Position numbers and translations under genes: made by a program. Below the pieces are notes generated by a model. That model did not search any database and was not told the DNA's origin. It saw only the letters and a program-made list of their open reading frames with translations. From Evernia prunastri (Eukaryota; Ascomycota; Lecanoromycetes; Lecanorales; Parmeliaceae), in the NCBI GenBank assembly GCA_003184365.1, contig NKYR01000195.1, positions 1 to 53,308 on the forward strand: DNA of 53,308 nt, written 5' to 3'. Of this stretch, positions 40,563 to 52,311 are shown one piece after another (positions within the stretch are counted from its first letter, which is position 1; every line of letters starts with the position of its first letter).

Positions 40563-40809
40563 CATTTGTATGCTGCACGAGTACTTTTAGAGTCTCTTCG
40601 CTAAAAAACAAGCTGAAAATAGCATAGGGATTATTGGGAGCAACGGTAGCTGGCAATTGACCCTGGCCATCAGAATATGGCTTGGCGATTTTCGTAGGGA
40701 TGAACTTAGGCAATGGCCATGGCTTTGGGGGAGGTTCTTTTGGGACCTTTGTGGGCTTTGGATCCTGTCTCACATGGTCTAAATCATTTGACACCTTATT
40801 GCGAGGCAT
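40563..40809 (-). pseudogene. PiggyBac-like transposase N-terminus, cut by the gap
   Basis: On the minus strand the frame from Met 40809 (an upstream Met is at 40917) reads MPRNKVSNDLDHVRQ, a Lys/Pro-rich stretch, KPYSDGQGQLPATVAPNN and PYAIFSLFFSEETLKVLV followed by QHTN. The last part matches the start of the DDE_Tnp_1_7 domain of fungal piggyBac-type transposases. The catalytic Asp residues would follow but lie beyond the N. It is a transposable-element fragment; whether the full element is intact elsewhere is unknown. Confidence 0.6.
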
Positions 40810-40917
40810 GGTAGTGTTATTAAATAGTGTTATTTGGCTATTTGGAAGACGCGTTGTTTTGATGGTTTTTGGTGGTGGGGCTGTAAGGCTGAACCCCTGA
40901 ATTTTGTGCCCTGCCAA

Positions 40918-42457
40918 TCCGTGGGATACAAGGATCGGCTCTTCTGAGGCTCAGGCGGAATTCTCTTGATATCTGGAAGGTTGGTCGGAGAAGCCGTCAA
41001 AGAGAGTCGACTAACTGTTGAATGATCCATGAGAGCAAAGCGTAGTCTTGCGAATGTGCTGGCAATAGCAGCACAATCTTCCCAAACGAAAGGGTTTGGG
41101 AAGCACGAATACCTATGCACTCCGGATCAAATTTAATAGACCTCCGAATGAGCCACAGCAGTTGCTTTGTGTGATCTCTCAATTTCCTTTCTACCGATCA
41201 AAGTTTTTAATACGTACCGCTGAGTAAGGCGATGGCTACAATAATATAAAATGAACGAGAATGACCCATTCCGCAGATGACTTGTCGATCGAGACTGGAC
41301 GAAAAACAAGAAAGATCCTGCTCGACGCCACTGTCCGGTGAGGCCCCTTACGCAAATGCGCCACAGCTTAAGAGTAAAAAGAAAGCTGATGATAGTTCGA
41401 AAATAATGACAGTATGAGATGTTAATGCGCAAGATAGTGCAGCGGATATCTAGAGCCAGAGTGCATGATGTGCAGACAGCGTTGATGGCTGGTGTAGGGA
41501 GTTGACCGAGTGCTGACATTTCGCTGGTCACATGGTCGGTGCTGCGATCCCAGGGCATTCGGTGGTCAGTGTTGTGAAAAAGCGGACACTGGGTGTAGTG
41601 ATAGTAAGGACAATAAGGTGACCGGGAGGATCTTCGACGATCACTCTGCGGGTTCTGGTCTCGCCTTCGGTGAGGTAGTAAGGGGAATCAACCATATATA
41701 TACCAGGAGATAGGTCGGTAGGCAAATAAAACAATTTACAGATCCTCATGATGGATGGAGGTTTTCTTTGTATTCGTACCAATTCTGCTCTGCTAAGGGA
41801 AGTCAATGGACACTAAGGTACTCGTACGGATGCTCGGGAGAGTGAGACATTGATATTATTTAGCTGCCACAACAAAATAATAATACTTAGCGAGCCGAAG
41901 ATATCCTTCAATCATTTGGTGCCAAAACACCCCCACATTTTAAAAAAGAAACTATAATCAACCCGCAAAAATTCTCTAATTAATCTCCATCCATCCATTC
42001 ACTTGCTTTGCCGAGCTTGCCTCTAAGGTAGATCCTTGTCAACATCCACGGTCCAACCCCCTATCTCCCTCTCCCTTTCCTCGACCCCTTCTGTCTTAAC
42101 CACTTTTGATCTCACGCGCATACAACTGCCAAGGAAATTCCTCCTTTCTTACTTGACCTTTTTCTGTCAGTGACATTGCACTACACATTACCGATTCTTT
42201 GAGGAAAAGGCAAAAAGAATCCGCTGCCAAATTCGGGCTGATACAGCCATTCCAATAGCAAAAAAAAAAGGAACACGCCAATCCCGAAATCTCTTAGTGG
42301 CAAGCGTTCTCTTTTTCCAACCATTCCGTTCTCAACAACAGCACTTTCCCCCTAGTCCAAAACACATCTACTTCCATACCGAATCGGGTCGAACTCAAAA
42401 CAATCGTACCACTACTTCTTCAAATCAATCCCCGTTACCTCGAATCGCATATCAGAC
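40918..42457. other. Nuclear intergenic region upstream of the MADS gene
   Basis: Several medium ORFs exist on both strands (up to 141 codons) but none shows a recognisable domain, splice pattern or typical codon use. Bases 42000-42450 are rich in C and T, as in fungal promoters and 5' UTRs, directly before the MADS-box start. Confidence 0.4.
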
Positions 42458-43252
42458 ATGGCCGACATCGCTGATCCCAATGCATCCCCTGGCGGTCACG
42501 ACGACGCGACCGGCAACGGAAATGGCGCCGACCCTCGAGGCATCAAGCGTCCTCGCGTTAGTACCGCCGCCGACGATGACGATGACGACGACGACAAGCC
42601 CGGACGTGAGAGGAGGAAGATTGACATCAAATTCATCCAGGACAAGTCCCGTCGGCATATCACTTTTTCAAAGCGCAAGGCCGGTATCATGAAGAAGGTA
42701 TGCTTGGAAGCATCGCTCAGGCATCGCTGCGTTCTCTTGAAGAAGACGCTACCGGCTCAATGCTAATCCATCCCTTTTCCCAGGCCTACGAACTCTCGGT
42801 CCTCACCGGCACTCAAGTCTTGCTTCTCGTCGTCTCGGAGACTGGCCTAGTATACACCTTCACAACTCCCAAGTTACAACCTCTCGTCACAAAACCCGAG
42901 GGCAAGAATCTTATCCAGGTATGCTGCCTGATATCTCTATAAAGCTACACACCCGTCCTGACGTTCCTATCTCTAGGCGTGCCTTAATGCGCCCGAGCCC
43001 GCTCCAGGGAACGAGAATGGCGTTGACGCCGAATCAACCGTCGACTCCCCCGAAGACGTCAGCCACACGCAGATCCCAGCTCCACAAGCAAGCATGCCTC
43101 GAGGTGGCCCCATGGCACCTAGCTATGGAATGACACCTGAACAGCAACACCAAATGGCATATCAGCAGTACATGCAGACCCAGCAACAAGGCGTCGGAGG
43201 ACACTATCCCATGCCTCCACAGGGTATGATGCAGCAGAATTCCTCATCTTAG
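42458..43252 (+). CDS. mcm1: MADS-box transcription factor, Mcm1 type
   Basis: An SRF-type regulator that binds CArG-like boxes with partner proteins, controlling mating and cell-cycle genes in fungi. Exons 42458-42697, 42784-42918 and 42977-43252; introns start GTATGC and end CAG or TAG, with TGCTAATC and CTGAC branch sites. The product is 216 residues. An acidic N-terminus (a run of eight Asp) precedes the MADS domain at about residues 48-105: RERRKIDIKFIQDKSRRHIT, FSKRKAGIMKKAYELSVLTG, TQVLLLVVSETGLVYTFTTP. The C-terminus is Gln/Met/Pro-rich (EQQHQMAYQQYMQTQQQG), as in the family. Length and exon structure fit Mcm1 of ascomycetes. The first intron interrupts the MADS domain between KK and AYEL. 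Confidence 0.92.
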
Positions 43253-44100
43253 AGAGCGAATGCTGAGATGCGTTCTGCCAGAGCGATAGATGATTTCGAC
43301 GAATGGAAATATCGAGGGGAATGGAATATCGATCCTCGGCCTGTACTAATCCAAAAGACGTGACTGAAAAGCAGGCGCAAGTACACGATGGGGGAGCAGG
43401 AGTTTGGGCGCAAACATGTTGAGGTGTTCGGTTGCTTTGGTTTCTCAGGCGTGCATGCATGCTTCGGCCCTCGGCATGAGCGCGATATTCACGTTTCGAT
43501 ATTCACGTTTCAGACACTAGGGCCACCGCAAATAGATGGGGCGAGGATGGTTCACCTTGTGTGTGCGAAAGCAACTATGGATTTTTCTAGCTTGAGCAAT
43601 CTGATCAGCAATCAACCTAGTAGGACCATTTTCCCCTTGCCATGGACCTGCTAAGTACCACCTTCTTCCTGTCATCATCCGTGAATACCACAGAATTTTG
43701 GTCATCAGGCTTCTCGTACAATTGCAATAACGAGCTTAGGCGGCGCCAGCGCTCCAGATCATCGACAGCTGAGTTTTCTTGCAATTACGTTGTAAATAGA
43801 GACAATAACCCCCATTTTTTCACCATAAGCCATCAATTTAAAGTATCTTTTGAACAGAATCCGTGCAATTCGGATGGGTATCACATGCAGCTGTGAAGAG
43901 TATCTTATGGTCGTGGTGTCTGCAATCAGCAATGACTCGTGATCCGCGGAACTCAAAAGCTCGGCTGTCGGAGCTCGCATCAAAACATTATTCCACTCTC
44001 CTTTAGCAGCTTACGCAGACTACCATGCAACCCTACTCATTAAATACTTCGTGGTTGTTGACTCGGAAACTTCTCGCGCCCAAAGTACCAATGCGGTAGT
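43253..44100. other. Intergenic region between mcm1 and the NIPA-like gene
   Basis: No convincing gene. A 14-bp tandem repeat (GATATTCACGTTTC twice) lies at about 43483-43510. The end probably contains the 5' UTR and promoter of the next gene. Confidence 0.45.
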
Positions 44101-45921
44101 ATGGGTCAGCTTGGTGGCCTTTCGCCGCAAGGTAGCGTTGTAGTAAGTCTTCCGGACAGGTCGCTGGGGAAGGTGTTGTATTGATCACGGAAGTCTTCAG
44201 ATAGGTATCTTCGTTGGACTCATCTCCACCTCTGTCCAGTCGTTGGGGCTCACACTGCAACGAAAGTCGCACATTTTGGAGGATGAGAAAGACCCCAATG
44301 ATCCTCGCCGGCCGCCGCACAGACGACGGAGATGGCAGGTTCGTCATAGTAGCATGCCTCTCGACGTGGGACATTTGGCTAACTCGTCTTTTCAAGCTTG
44401 GTATGCTCATGTTTGTCGTTGCAAACATTGCCGGAAGTACAATCCAAATCACCACTCTACCTCTTCCCGTCTTGTCAACACTGCAAGCTGTATGATTGAG
44501 AGGATCCATCCCCTCAGTCCCGGATTGTCTGCTTACGGCTTTACAGTCAGGCTTGGTCTTCAACTCTATCTGCGCCACTCTCATCCTTGGAGAGCCATTC
44601 ACACGATGGTCATTTGGGGGCACAGTCTTAGTCTGCGGTGGAGCTGTGCTAATCGCAATATTTGGAGCCATTGGAGAACCCGCGCATAATCTCGATCAGC
44701 TGCTCGCACTTTTGGAAAGACGACAGTTCGTTCTGTGGATGATCGGCCAAGCAATCCTGGTGGTAGCCGTCATTGCTGGGGCGAAAGCTCTCAAATACAT
44801 GAATCCCTGGACCAGCAACAGTCCACGGATGCGCCTCTTTAGGGGCATGGCTTATGGCGCCGTCAGTGGAATTCTATCTGCACACTCACTGCTGGTCGCC
44901 AAATCAGCAGTCGAACTGCTTGTTCGTACGATCGTGGACAGGAATAATGAATTCAACCGCTGGCAGTCTTGGATGATTCTGCTCGGCCTACTCGCTCTCG
45001 CCCTTACTCAACTCTACTACTTGCATCGCGGCCTGAAACTTTGTTCTACTAGCATATTATACCCCTTTGTTTTCTGTGTGTACAATATTATTGCTATTTC
45101 AGACGGCCTCATTTACTTTGACCAATCGACACGACTCTCCTTACTCCACGCCCTTCTGGTAAGCTTTTGATATCGGGTCGTCTTTAACTCGGATCTCAGG
45201 ATCGTTAACAAGACCCCAGATTGCCCTCGGCACACTGATCCTCCTCATTGGCGTTCTCGCTCTCTCCTGGCGCCTCAACAACGACCCGGCGACTAGGCCC
45301 TCCGTCTCACAAAATACGCTGACTCCGGGCATGGGCTTCGTCGGCGACGACAGCGACTCAGAAGCCGGGGGGAGCACTCTGAGTTCGCAGGTGGACGAAG
45401 AGGCAATCCTCGCTAACGGTAAAGAATCGCCCTTCCACGATCATCGCAATTCTCACTGCATATTCTCTCCTGATGGGCCTCACACGCCTAACACGAAGAA
45501 CAACGGCCTGTTGAGCATCACTCGCCTGCGCAGAAAGGGTGTTACGGAATCTGAAGAAATATGGGAGGAGCTGGAAGACGATGCTTTTCCTGGACTGACA
45601 CCCTTTTCACGCCGAAAGAGCAGTGCGCGATCTATGCCTGCTTCAAAACCTCCCTCGCGACGGGATCTCATAGACGAAATCCCAAACGAATCAACGGCGC
45701 TCTTAGCAAGGTCGGGAACGGGCAGGAGCTACAGAGATAGGAGACGGAGACGTTCAACGCCTATTCTGGAGACCCAAGGAAGGGAGCGAAAGTCGGCGTC
45801 ATCGCAAGAGGCCCTAGGTGGCTGGTGGAAGATGAGAGACTGGTGGAGAGGGAAGGAAAGGAAGAACAAGGGAAAGGGCTCCAGTAATGGAGATGGTAAT
45901 GGGAGTGGCGATAGTGCATGA
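44101..45921 (+). CDS. NIPA/DUF803 family magnesium transporter-like protein
   Basis: A polytopic membrane protein of the NIPA family, proposed to carry magnesium. Exons 44101-44142, 44201-44338, 44397-44489, 44547-45158 and 45220-45921 (introns 57-61 nt, GT-AG), product 528 residues. The first exon encodes only 14 residues and reads into IGIFVGLISTSVQSLGLTLQ, the family hallmark, then RKSHILEDEKDP. Membrane segments include LMFVVANIAGSTIQITTLPL, GGTVLVCGGAVLIAIFGAIG, LWMIGQAILVVAVIAGA, ILLGLLALALTQLYYLHRGL and GTLILLIGVLALSW. Motif GAVSGILSAHSLLVAKSA is also typical. The last about 200 residues are a hydrophilic, Ser/Arg/Glu-rich tail without a fold I recognise. Start chosen because GTAAGT follows and joins the conserved IGIF frame. 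Confidence 0.87.
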
Positions 45922-46593
45922 GAGTGAGAGGGGCACAGAGAAGGAATATCATGAAAGCACAACGATGAAAGTGCTATTTGCATGCATAAAGAAATCGTAG
46001 GGTGGCGTTTGAGCGCTGCATCAGCCATAGGACTTCGAGGGTCATCCAAAGCGAGGCTTCCTTCAGGCCACATATCTATTTAACAATACGAGGTCACCCA
46101 AACATGACTGCGTCAGGATCATAAAAATTCACAGTGGCCCAAGCAAAGTCTCAGTGTGGTCACCTTCCTGCCAGCCCGCTAACGTAAGGATTTGTAAGAC
46201 TGACCAGACTTGAGTGTCGCACCTAGTGAGTCAAGTGCGAGTAGATGTGTGGCATATTTCAGAAAGGGGTTTCAATGCTCAGGTGAATGACCAAACCGGT
46301 AAAAGTGTCTATGCATGTTAAATGGACACCCTTCAAGCTTAACACTAAGCCTTTCTAATGACATGGGCCTGTTGACACGGACCAACCGCTGCCTGAAAGT
46401 CATAAAGCACACAGGTGCTGCTACTGATGTTGAAAGGAAAATAGTTGTCGGCTTCACATTCTGATCAATCGGTTGGCTGCATCTTCATTCATCCAAAGTT
46501 TAGGAACTTCTGGAATGACTGCTATCATTGTACGTTAGTCTTTGAAGGCAAGAGTGTGTAGAGGTCAACGTCGATCGAAACTATTACCCCGTC
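45922..46593. other. Convergent 3' region between the NIPA-like and Sec14-like genes
   Basis: No supported gene. Both flanking genes end here (left one on plus, right one on minus). Short ORFs on either strand lack recognisable domains. Confidence 0.45.
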
Positions 46594-48070
46594 TTAGCAT
46601 CTCAGGCTCCATTGCATATTTATGTGTTCTACCAACCTATGTGGATGCACAATCCCTGCCAAAAGTGTTCTCTGAACCCCATCTATGCTGCCGGTCGCTA
46701 CAGCTAGCCTCATTCCAATGGAAGAGAAGACCAGCTTTATCGGTCCGGCCGGGAACGAGCCGCTACATGGCGCGAGCCAGTCTATAGTCTCACTGATTGC
46801 CGTGTCTAAATCTGGCTGCATACCATGCTCGAAGTCATGCTCCCCTCCATACTTTTTAGGGATGTTGGCTATGTCAATGTACGACGCTAAGGTTGACAGC
46901 ACTTCATCTTCCTTCAGTATCATAAGTTTAGAGGCTGTGAGAGGGTCGAGCCAGTCTTTGGCCCATTTCCAGAGCGTTGGGAAGTATGACGGAGCACCGA
47001 TGACCTAGTCATTGTTGGTTAAATATTTCTGTGCTGGTGCTTTGGACCGACTCTTCTTGTTGAACTTACAATTATACGGTCTAAGATTTCGGGGTAGGCA
47101 TCTGCAAGTACTTTGCCGAATAGCTGGAGCAAAATTTTGACCCTCCAAATCTGTAGCAATGACACCGCCGAGATATCAGCTATGACTGTGGCCTGGAAGA
47201 TTGGGTTTTCCGGGCTTGGTCTCTTGCGAACCAGAGAGCAAAGAGGCAAGACAAATCTGACTATGCTTTCAAATACGGCCAGTGTGCGAAGGGTCATCGC
47301 AGAAGGCATTCCTGTCGGTGTTGGTCGTGAAGTTGAGAGAGAATCGCAAGACTTCTTGTAAGCGTCTAAATTGGAAGCAAGGTATTTCATATCAAAGAGG
47401 CAAATGGGCAAGCCTCGCCTGTCTCGGCGACCCGTCCAGGCTATACACTAGCACAGAGTCAGAATTCACTAGATTAGGGTGGGAAACTATGTCAGACAAG
47501 CTTGCGAGTTTCTTCGTAGTCGACGACATCGATATTCTCATAAAATCTGAGAAAGCTGCTGTCTTTGCGGGCTTGGCAGGCCGCCCGGAAGAAGTCTAGC
47601 GCTTTCTTGACATCGAATTGGCGAGCACGTAAGAAGCGTCTGCAACAGCGTCGCGCGGAAGTTAGGTGGATGCCTAATGATAATTGCAGGAGGCGGAGGC
47701 ATGGTTGAGAAGTGGGACGCGATCACTCTGAGGTACGAAGGAGCACAGCCAGGGTATGGTTTAGACGCCGTGGAAGATATCCCATTGGAATACAACGGAG
47801 AGCGTAAGACGAAGGAGAATTGAACTCACAGATTGGACGATGGCGATACCATATTTCTAGAAAGAGAGGCAGGCACAAGAGCAGAAGATAGTCTTTCACT
47901 CACAGGAGCGTCACGTGATCAAGAATTCCGTCGCCCAGGTCATCTGAACTGATACACTTGGGTCTCGCGAGAAGGCCATTCGTCTGGCATTCAGATCTGA
48001 AATGATAAAATGCAGATGCTTCTATCTTTGATAGGTCTGAGAACTCGGGCACGCTTGATTCAACAGACAT
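46594..48070 (-). CDS. Sec14-like CRAL-TRIO lipid-transfer protein
   Basis: A cytosolic phosphatidylinositol/lipid-binding protein family. Exons on the minus strand: 48070-47904, 47639-47498, 47447-47070 and 47004-46594, product 365 residues. Exon 1 encodes MSVESSVPEFSDLSKIEASA. Exon 2 begins with RFLRARQFDVKKALDFFR, the CRAL-TRIO N-terminal helix. Exon 3 has WTGRRDRRGLPICLFDMKYL, PIFQATVIADISAVSLLQIW and AYPEILDRII; exon 4 begins VIGAPSYFPTLWKWAKDWLD and has IANIPKKYGGEHDF near the pocket gate. Splice phases agree across all joins. Intron 1 (264 nt) is longer than the others, and the second donor (GTCTGA) is weak, so those borders are less sure. Confidence 0.82.
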
Positions 48071-48390
48071 AGTTGGAGCAGCACAGATGCAACAGCAAGT
48101 AGAAGAGAATGTCAGCTTCTGTTGATGACAGATAGTAGTGTTAAGACACAGGGCACAGGGCCGAATATATAATTGCTTTAAAGAGGTAGGATCCATGAGG
48201 ATGTAGAATATTAACAGGATGGAGGGGTGTTATCGCCAAGGCACTAGTAGAGTACAAGTACCTAGTCTCCAACAGGTAAGGTAAAAACAAGGGGAACGGA
48301 CAGGTACACCGCAAAGCCTCGGAAGCACCGGCCACAAGCACTGCAAGCACTGCAAGCACCCAATACACGAGCAACTTATGAAGTTCGGGC
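48071..48390. other. Promoter region of the Sec14-like gene
   Basis: Non-coding by eye. A CACTGCAAG direct repeat (GCACTGCAAGCACTGCAAGC) lies at about 48338-48357. No clear TATA box was assigned. Confidence 0.4.
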
Positions 48391-48392
48391 TA

Positions 48393-48735
48393 CAGTGAAC
48401 CTTGGCTATTACGAACCTTGATACAACGAATACTTGAACGTAACGAAGACACCGTATGGAATCGATTATTTTTGGTGAGAGATAACGAATACTTGTATAC
48501 TACGAATTCGTTAAGATCTAGCAGAAATTTTTGCGGGCGTTCGTTACAGAAAAGATGTAATTTATATTTTTCATCTATTAAATATGCTATATATTTTAGT
48601 AATTTTCATATTTTTACCGAAAAACTCTAGATAATTATACTGCTATAGGCTTAGCGCGTTTTGATCGTAACGAATACTTGTTCGTAACGAACTCCTCGAG
48701 TGGAATATAGAATTCGTTATAGCCAAGGTTTACTG
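48393..48735. mobile_element. MITE of mariner/pogo type
   Basis: The element has terminal inverted repeats of about 23 bp: CAGTGAACCTTGGCTATTAC at the left end, and the right end reads, on the other strand, CAGTAAACCTTGGCTATAAC, then CGAA or GAA. It is flanked on each side by TA (48391-48392 and 48736-48737), the target duplication of Tc1/mariner elements. Inside are three copies of AACGAATACTTG (48425, 48484, 48669) and AT-rich DNA, with no transposase ORF. At 343 bp it must be mobilised by an enzyme encoded elsewhere. Confidence 0.82.
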
Positions 48736-48737
48736 TA

Positions 48738-48958
48738 CTTAGATATGCGACCCGGAGACTCGGTGACACGCTGCCATACAAATAGTCCTTTTGGTTAGGT
48801 TACGAGCAGTTTCTGCAATGCACGTGATCTGCATGTCTGGTAAAGCCCAGAGTAAAGGGCGCGACGCGACAACTTTTTAGTAAAAGTTTGGTCAGCAAAA
48901 TAGTACTCGTTCTCTACAGGATTGAACACTTGCAAGGTGACACAGGCTGGCTGCGATC
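48738..48958. other. Upstream region of the 723-residue gene
   Basis: Short non-coding stretch between the MITE and the start codon; it should hold the promoter and 5' UTR. Nothing specific recognised. Confidence 0.4.
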
Positions 48959-51182
48959 ATGTACAAGAACTCCACTATTCTCAATTACTTCAGGCCTTTC
49001 ACGCAACCGCTTCGTATGAACAAACGGTCACTGCCCGAGGACGATTTGGAAGAGCCAAGAGAGATCAGACGATCGCGTTCAACAACTCCAAAGAAAAGCC
49101 AGCATGAACGAAGTAGCGACGAAGAAAGGGACCATCTGGGAAAAGGCCTACAAAGCATAGCATCGACGGTCGCCCGGAGGAGCTCAAGCAGACAGCCACC
49201 AAGTCCCCAGCAGAATGAGCCCAGGGATAATGCTTCGCCTGTGCGGGTGTACAGTGAGGAGACCTCATGCATACCACCTACGCCTTCTCTCAATAACCCA
49301 AATTCGCCAGATGCCGAAGTCCTTGGCTCGCAAGGTACATGCTTAATGAGGAGCCAGCGTGTAGTGAAGAATGGGGAGGTAGTGATACGAAACTCAGACG
49401 ATGAGTCCGATTCAGATACGACACTCGAGGATCTCAGTGATCTGTTACTGCCGAGGGGGCAGAAACCTAGGGGAGAACAGTTTTTCCCGGGAGCTCAATC
49501 ACCTGCCCAGCCGGTGAACGGTAATTCCGAGGATGGGCGTCGCCTCAGTTCAAGGCGCAGAACCAACGCTGACAAGAAATCTGCGCCGCCACATTCAACT
49601 GTTCCTGTGCAACCCAAAAAGTACAAGTTCGACCTCGAGTCTTTAACAAAACAAAAGAAACAAGAAGACGCGTCCGATCAAGATATCGTCCTAGCAAACA
49701 AGATGCTCAGATCATTTGAGCAGCAAGAGGCGTCTGCCAGTGGAGACGCAGGGGCTGCACCTACAGAGAGACCATTCGACGCGACGTTTATTGATATAGT
49801 GATGAAGGAGCATGGGGATGAGGACGAGATAAGTAGACTCAAGGCCGCTATCCAGAGGACAGAAGCTTTGCATCAAGGCAAATCGTGGTCATTTTTCGAT
49901 GAGCAGACTGTGGAGCCTCCTTCCGAGCGATCGGATTTTCCTGTTGTTGAGGATGACCGTCTTGAACGCGTACTCGGAAAGACGTCGTCGTCGAGACAGC
50001 AGGCTTTTTTGAGTGGGTATGTCGGCGAACTTGCGATGAAGAACAGACTACCAGAAGAAATCCTGCTTTGGATGATGGACGCGATATGTGTCGAGTCGAG
50101 GGACGACCTGAGGTATTCGTACACCGCCACGCTCATAGATGCGTCAAAACAACTGGCCTCGGTACTCTCGCCCGAACGCATCGATATGCTATTTCGAAAG
50201 GTTGGAGCAACTGCTGCAGCGCTCGACGTTGAAGGCCCCGTAACTCCTCGCCCAGCGGTGTCGCGGAGCACTGAGGCTGTCAGCCGGCCTAGTCTGTTAT
50301 CAATACTAGAAATGTTCAAACATTCAGCAAGCGATTTAAATGCTGAGTCGAGGATTCATCTGACCTGCACTTTATGCCGTCTCGCATTGGACGATTCTTT
50401 GACTAATAGCTGTCGCATCACAATTGCCATGGAAGACGCATTCGCAAGCCTGATTGAGTCAATTCCTGAACAAGACCTTGATCATGAGGTAGGTGATCAA
50501 ACTGATAAGAGCAGTACTAAGCTGACAAAATTCCGAACAGCTCCAGATGGTCATGACTTTGGCCTTCACGTCCATTACGGACGCGTCTTTGCGTTTGCGA
50601 CTTCTCAAAAACATACTCGCCTCTTCCCGTCGACTGATCTTATTTCGCCGACGTCTTGCGTTTGCATGCTTTTTCCGAGACATTGGGTATTTGACCCAGC
50701 AAGTAAATGATGTAATAGATCTAAGATTTATCGCCCGTCACCTCGAGGGTCCACTATTCATGACCAATAATACAACGGATTATGGGGAACTCGCAGCTGC
50801 AATGGAAATCCTGAGTATTGCCATTGACAGTGGTCATCCTCCGTCTTCGCCTGGCACCATGGAGGAAGAGAAGGCTTTCAATCGGGACATCGATGTGCTG
50901 TCCTTGAAGATCAAGTCTATATTTGTAGACATCGTCGACACAGGCGCTTCGCACATGGGACGCACAGAAGCCAAAGAGGTGCTTGAAGCCTTTCAATATC
51001 GGCTGTCGTACGGTGTTCGAACGAAACCTCCTCCAAAGAAGTCTTTGTTTGGAGATTCTACAGTCGAAGGCGTTGCAAACAGGCAGATGATGGAAGCATT
51101 TGTCGAAAAGGGGGTGCAAAAAAGGTCCTTTGCTCTAGTGGACAGCGTGCAAAGACAAGCTACATTGGGAGCAGTGCTGTAA
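48959..51182 (+). CDS. Uncharacterised fungal protein, 723 residues
   Basis: Exons 48959-50488 and 50541-51182; the 52-nt intron starts GTAGGT and ends CAG and joins the frame DLDHE to LQMVMTLAFTS. The N-terminus has STILNYFRPF at residues 5-14, a short hydrophobic-aromatic motif similar in style to PCNA-interacting or related docking peptides. Residues 20 to about 310 are low-complexity and charged (Ser, Pro, Arg, Asp/Glu), likely disordered with basic nuclear-localisation-like clusters. From about 330 the sequence looks helical and folded (SGYVGELAMKNRLPEEILLW, LTCTLCRLALDDSLTNSC, RDIGYLTQQVNDVIDLRFIA). This pattern suggests a nuclear chromatin or DNA-repair factor with helical repeats, but I do not recognise the family. 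The first ATG is kept because the docking motif precedes the second Met (residue 20). Confidence 0.72.
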
Positions 51183-51392
51183 AGAACGTGGGAGAAAGGC
51201 GCAGGGAACGAGCACTTCGAAGCTTGAGCCATTTCTGCTTTTGTGTATCTCTTAACGTCTGGATATTTTACACGGGATACCATCTATCCGAGAGTGCAAT
51301 TAGTGTGTTACAATGACAGACAGCCTTCCCGGAGAGCAAATTACTCTCATGGCGTAAGCCATCAGCCAATGCAGCTATATTATGTAGCCCAA
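51183..51392. other. Convergent 3' ends
   Basis: 210 bp between the stop codons of two convergent genes. No gene or clear terminator structure seen. Confidence 0.5.
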
Positions 51393-52188
51393 TCAATCGT
51401 AAAACCTACGATTTTCGTTCTTACCAAATAGCGTTGTCCGGACCATGGGTAATGCATCGGTCTCTAGCAGCTTTAGGCGTTCATCAAGGGTGTTGTTGAT
51501 ATCGATCTTACCACCTCCACCCACAATTGACACACCTCCCGGCCTGTTCTTATTAGTATACTTCTAGTAATAGTATACGCGAAGGAAATGGAGCCATACG
51601 ATCCTTCCGGCTGCGGGTTCTTCTCATCAAGCTCGACATTGACCTCTCTTCCCAGATTCTCCTTGTACTCTTTCTTCGCGCCGTTGATCGCTTCTTTCAC
51701 AACATTGTAGTCGGCTTTCCTCGCTCTCACTGTCACCTTATCCTCACTCAACGCATACAATCCCTCCAGGATCAGCCCCTTGCACATGCCTTCGTATCTT
51801 CCCTCGTCTTCGCTGTAACTCGCCAGCTTGTCTCTTGCCTTCTCGAATAATTCATCGAGCAACTCTTGTCTCGCGGAGAGCACTTTTATGCGCGTCTTAT
51901 TGGCTAAAGTGGAGCGGGTGATTTGCTGCGACATGGATGCCTGCTTGTGCTTTTTGGCGTACTGTGAGTCAATCGACGAGGTTTCTTGGCGGACGAGCTT
52001 GGACTTTTCAATGGCAAATTCTTCGTCGGCCTTGATCTCGATCTCTTTGGCTTTTTCGAGTGCTTCTTGCCGGATGAAGGCAGTCATCTTCTTTAGCTCG
52101 CCCGCCACCTGAATCTGTGCTTAGCCCTCCATATGCAGGTGGGACGGGAAGTTGCAGATACCTGGTCGTCCGACATGGCGTGAGACAT
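51393..52188 (-). CDS. vma4: V-type proton ATPase subunit E
   Basis: A peripheral-stalk subunit of the V1 sector that links V1 to Vo and holds the pump together on the vacuole membrane. Exons on the minus strand: 52188-52162, 52108-51600 and 51543-51393; introns of 53 and 56 nt begin GTATCT and GTATGG. Product 228 residues, normal for the family. The first exon encodes only MSHAMSDDQ, then VAGELKKMTAFIRQEALEKA, EFAIEKSKLVRQETSSID, KQASMSQQITRSTLANKTRI, KVLSARQELLDELFEKARDK, and the C-terminus GGGGKIDINNTLDERLKLLE ... TTLFGKNENRRFYD. Splice phases agree. The long N-terminal helix and the conserved C-terminus are intact. Confidence 0.94.
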
Positions 52189-52311
52189 GTTGTCGTCTAC
52201 GTTTGCAGATATAGTAGGAAAGGCGAGGAAGGAAAGTCACGACACCGGGAGGATGGTTGTCTTTGGAAGTGCACCAATACTCTATGGCTTACGTGCGTTA
52301 CGTATCAAACG

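Noticed and set aside
41133..41806. Minus-strand ORFs of 92-141 codons upstream of mcm1
   Set aside because: No domain, no plausible splice structure, and codon use does not look like the neighbouring genes.
42592..42690. Minus-strand ORFs over the Asp-rich part of the MADS gene
   Set aside because: Low-complexity antisense frames of the GAC/GAT run.
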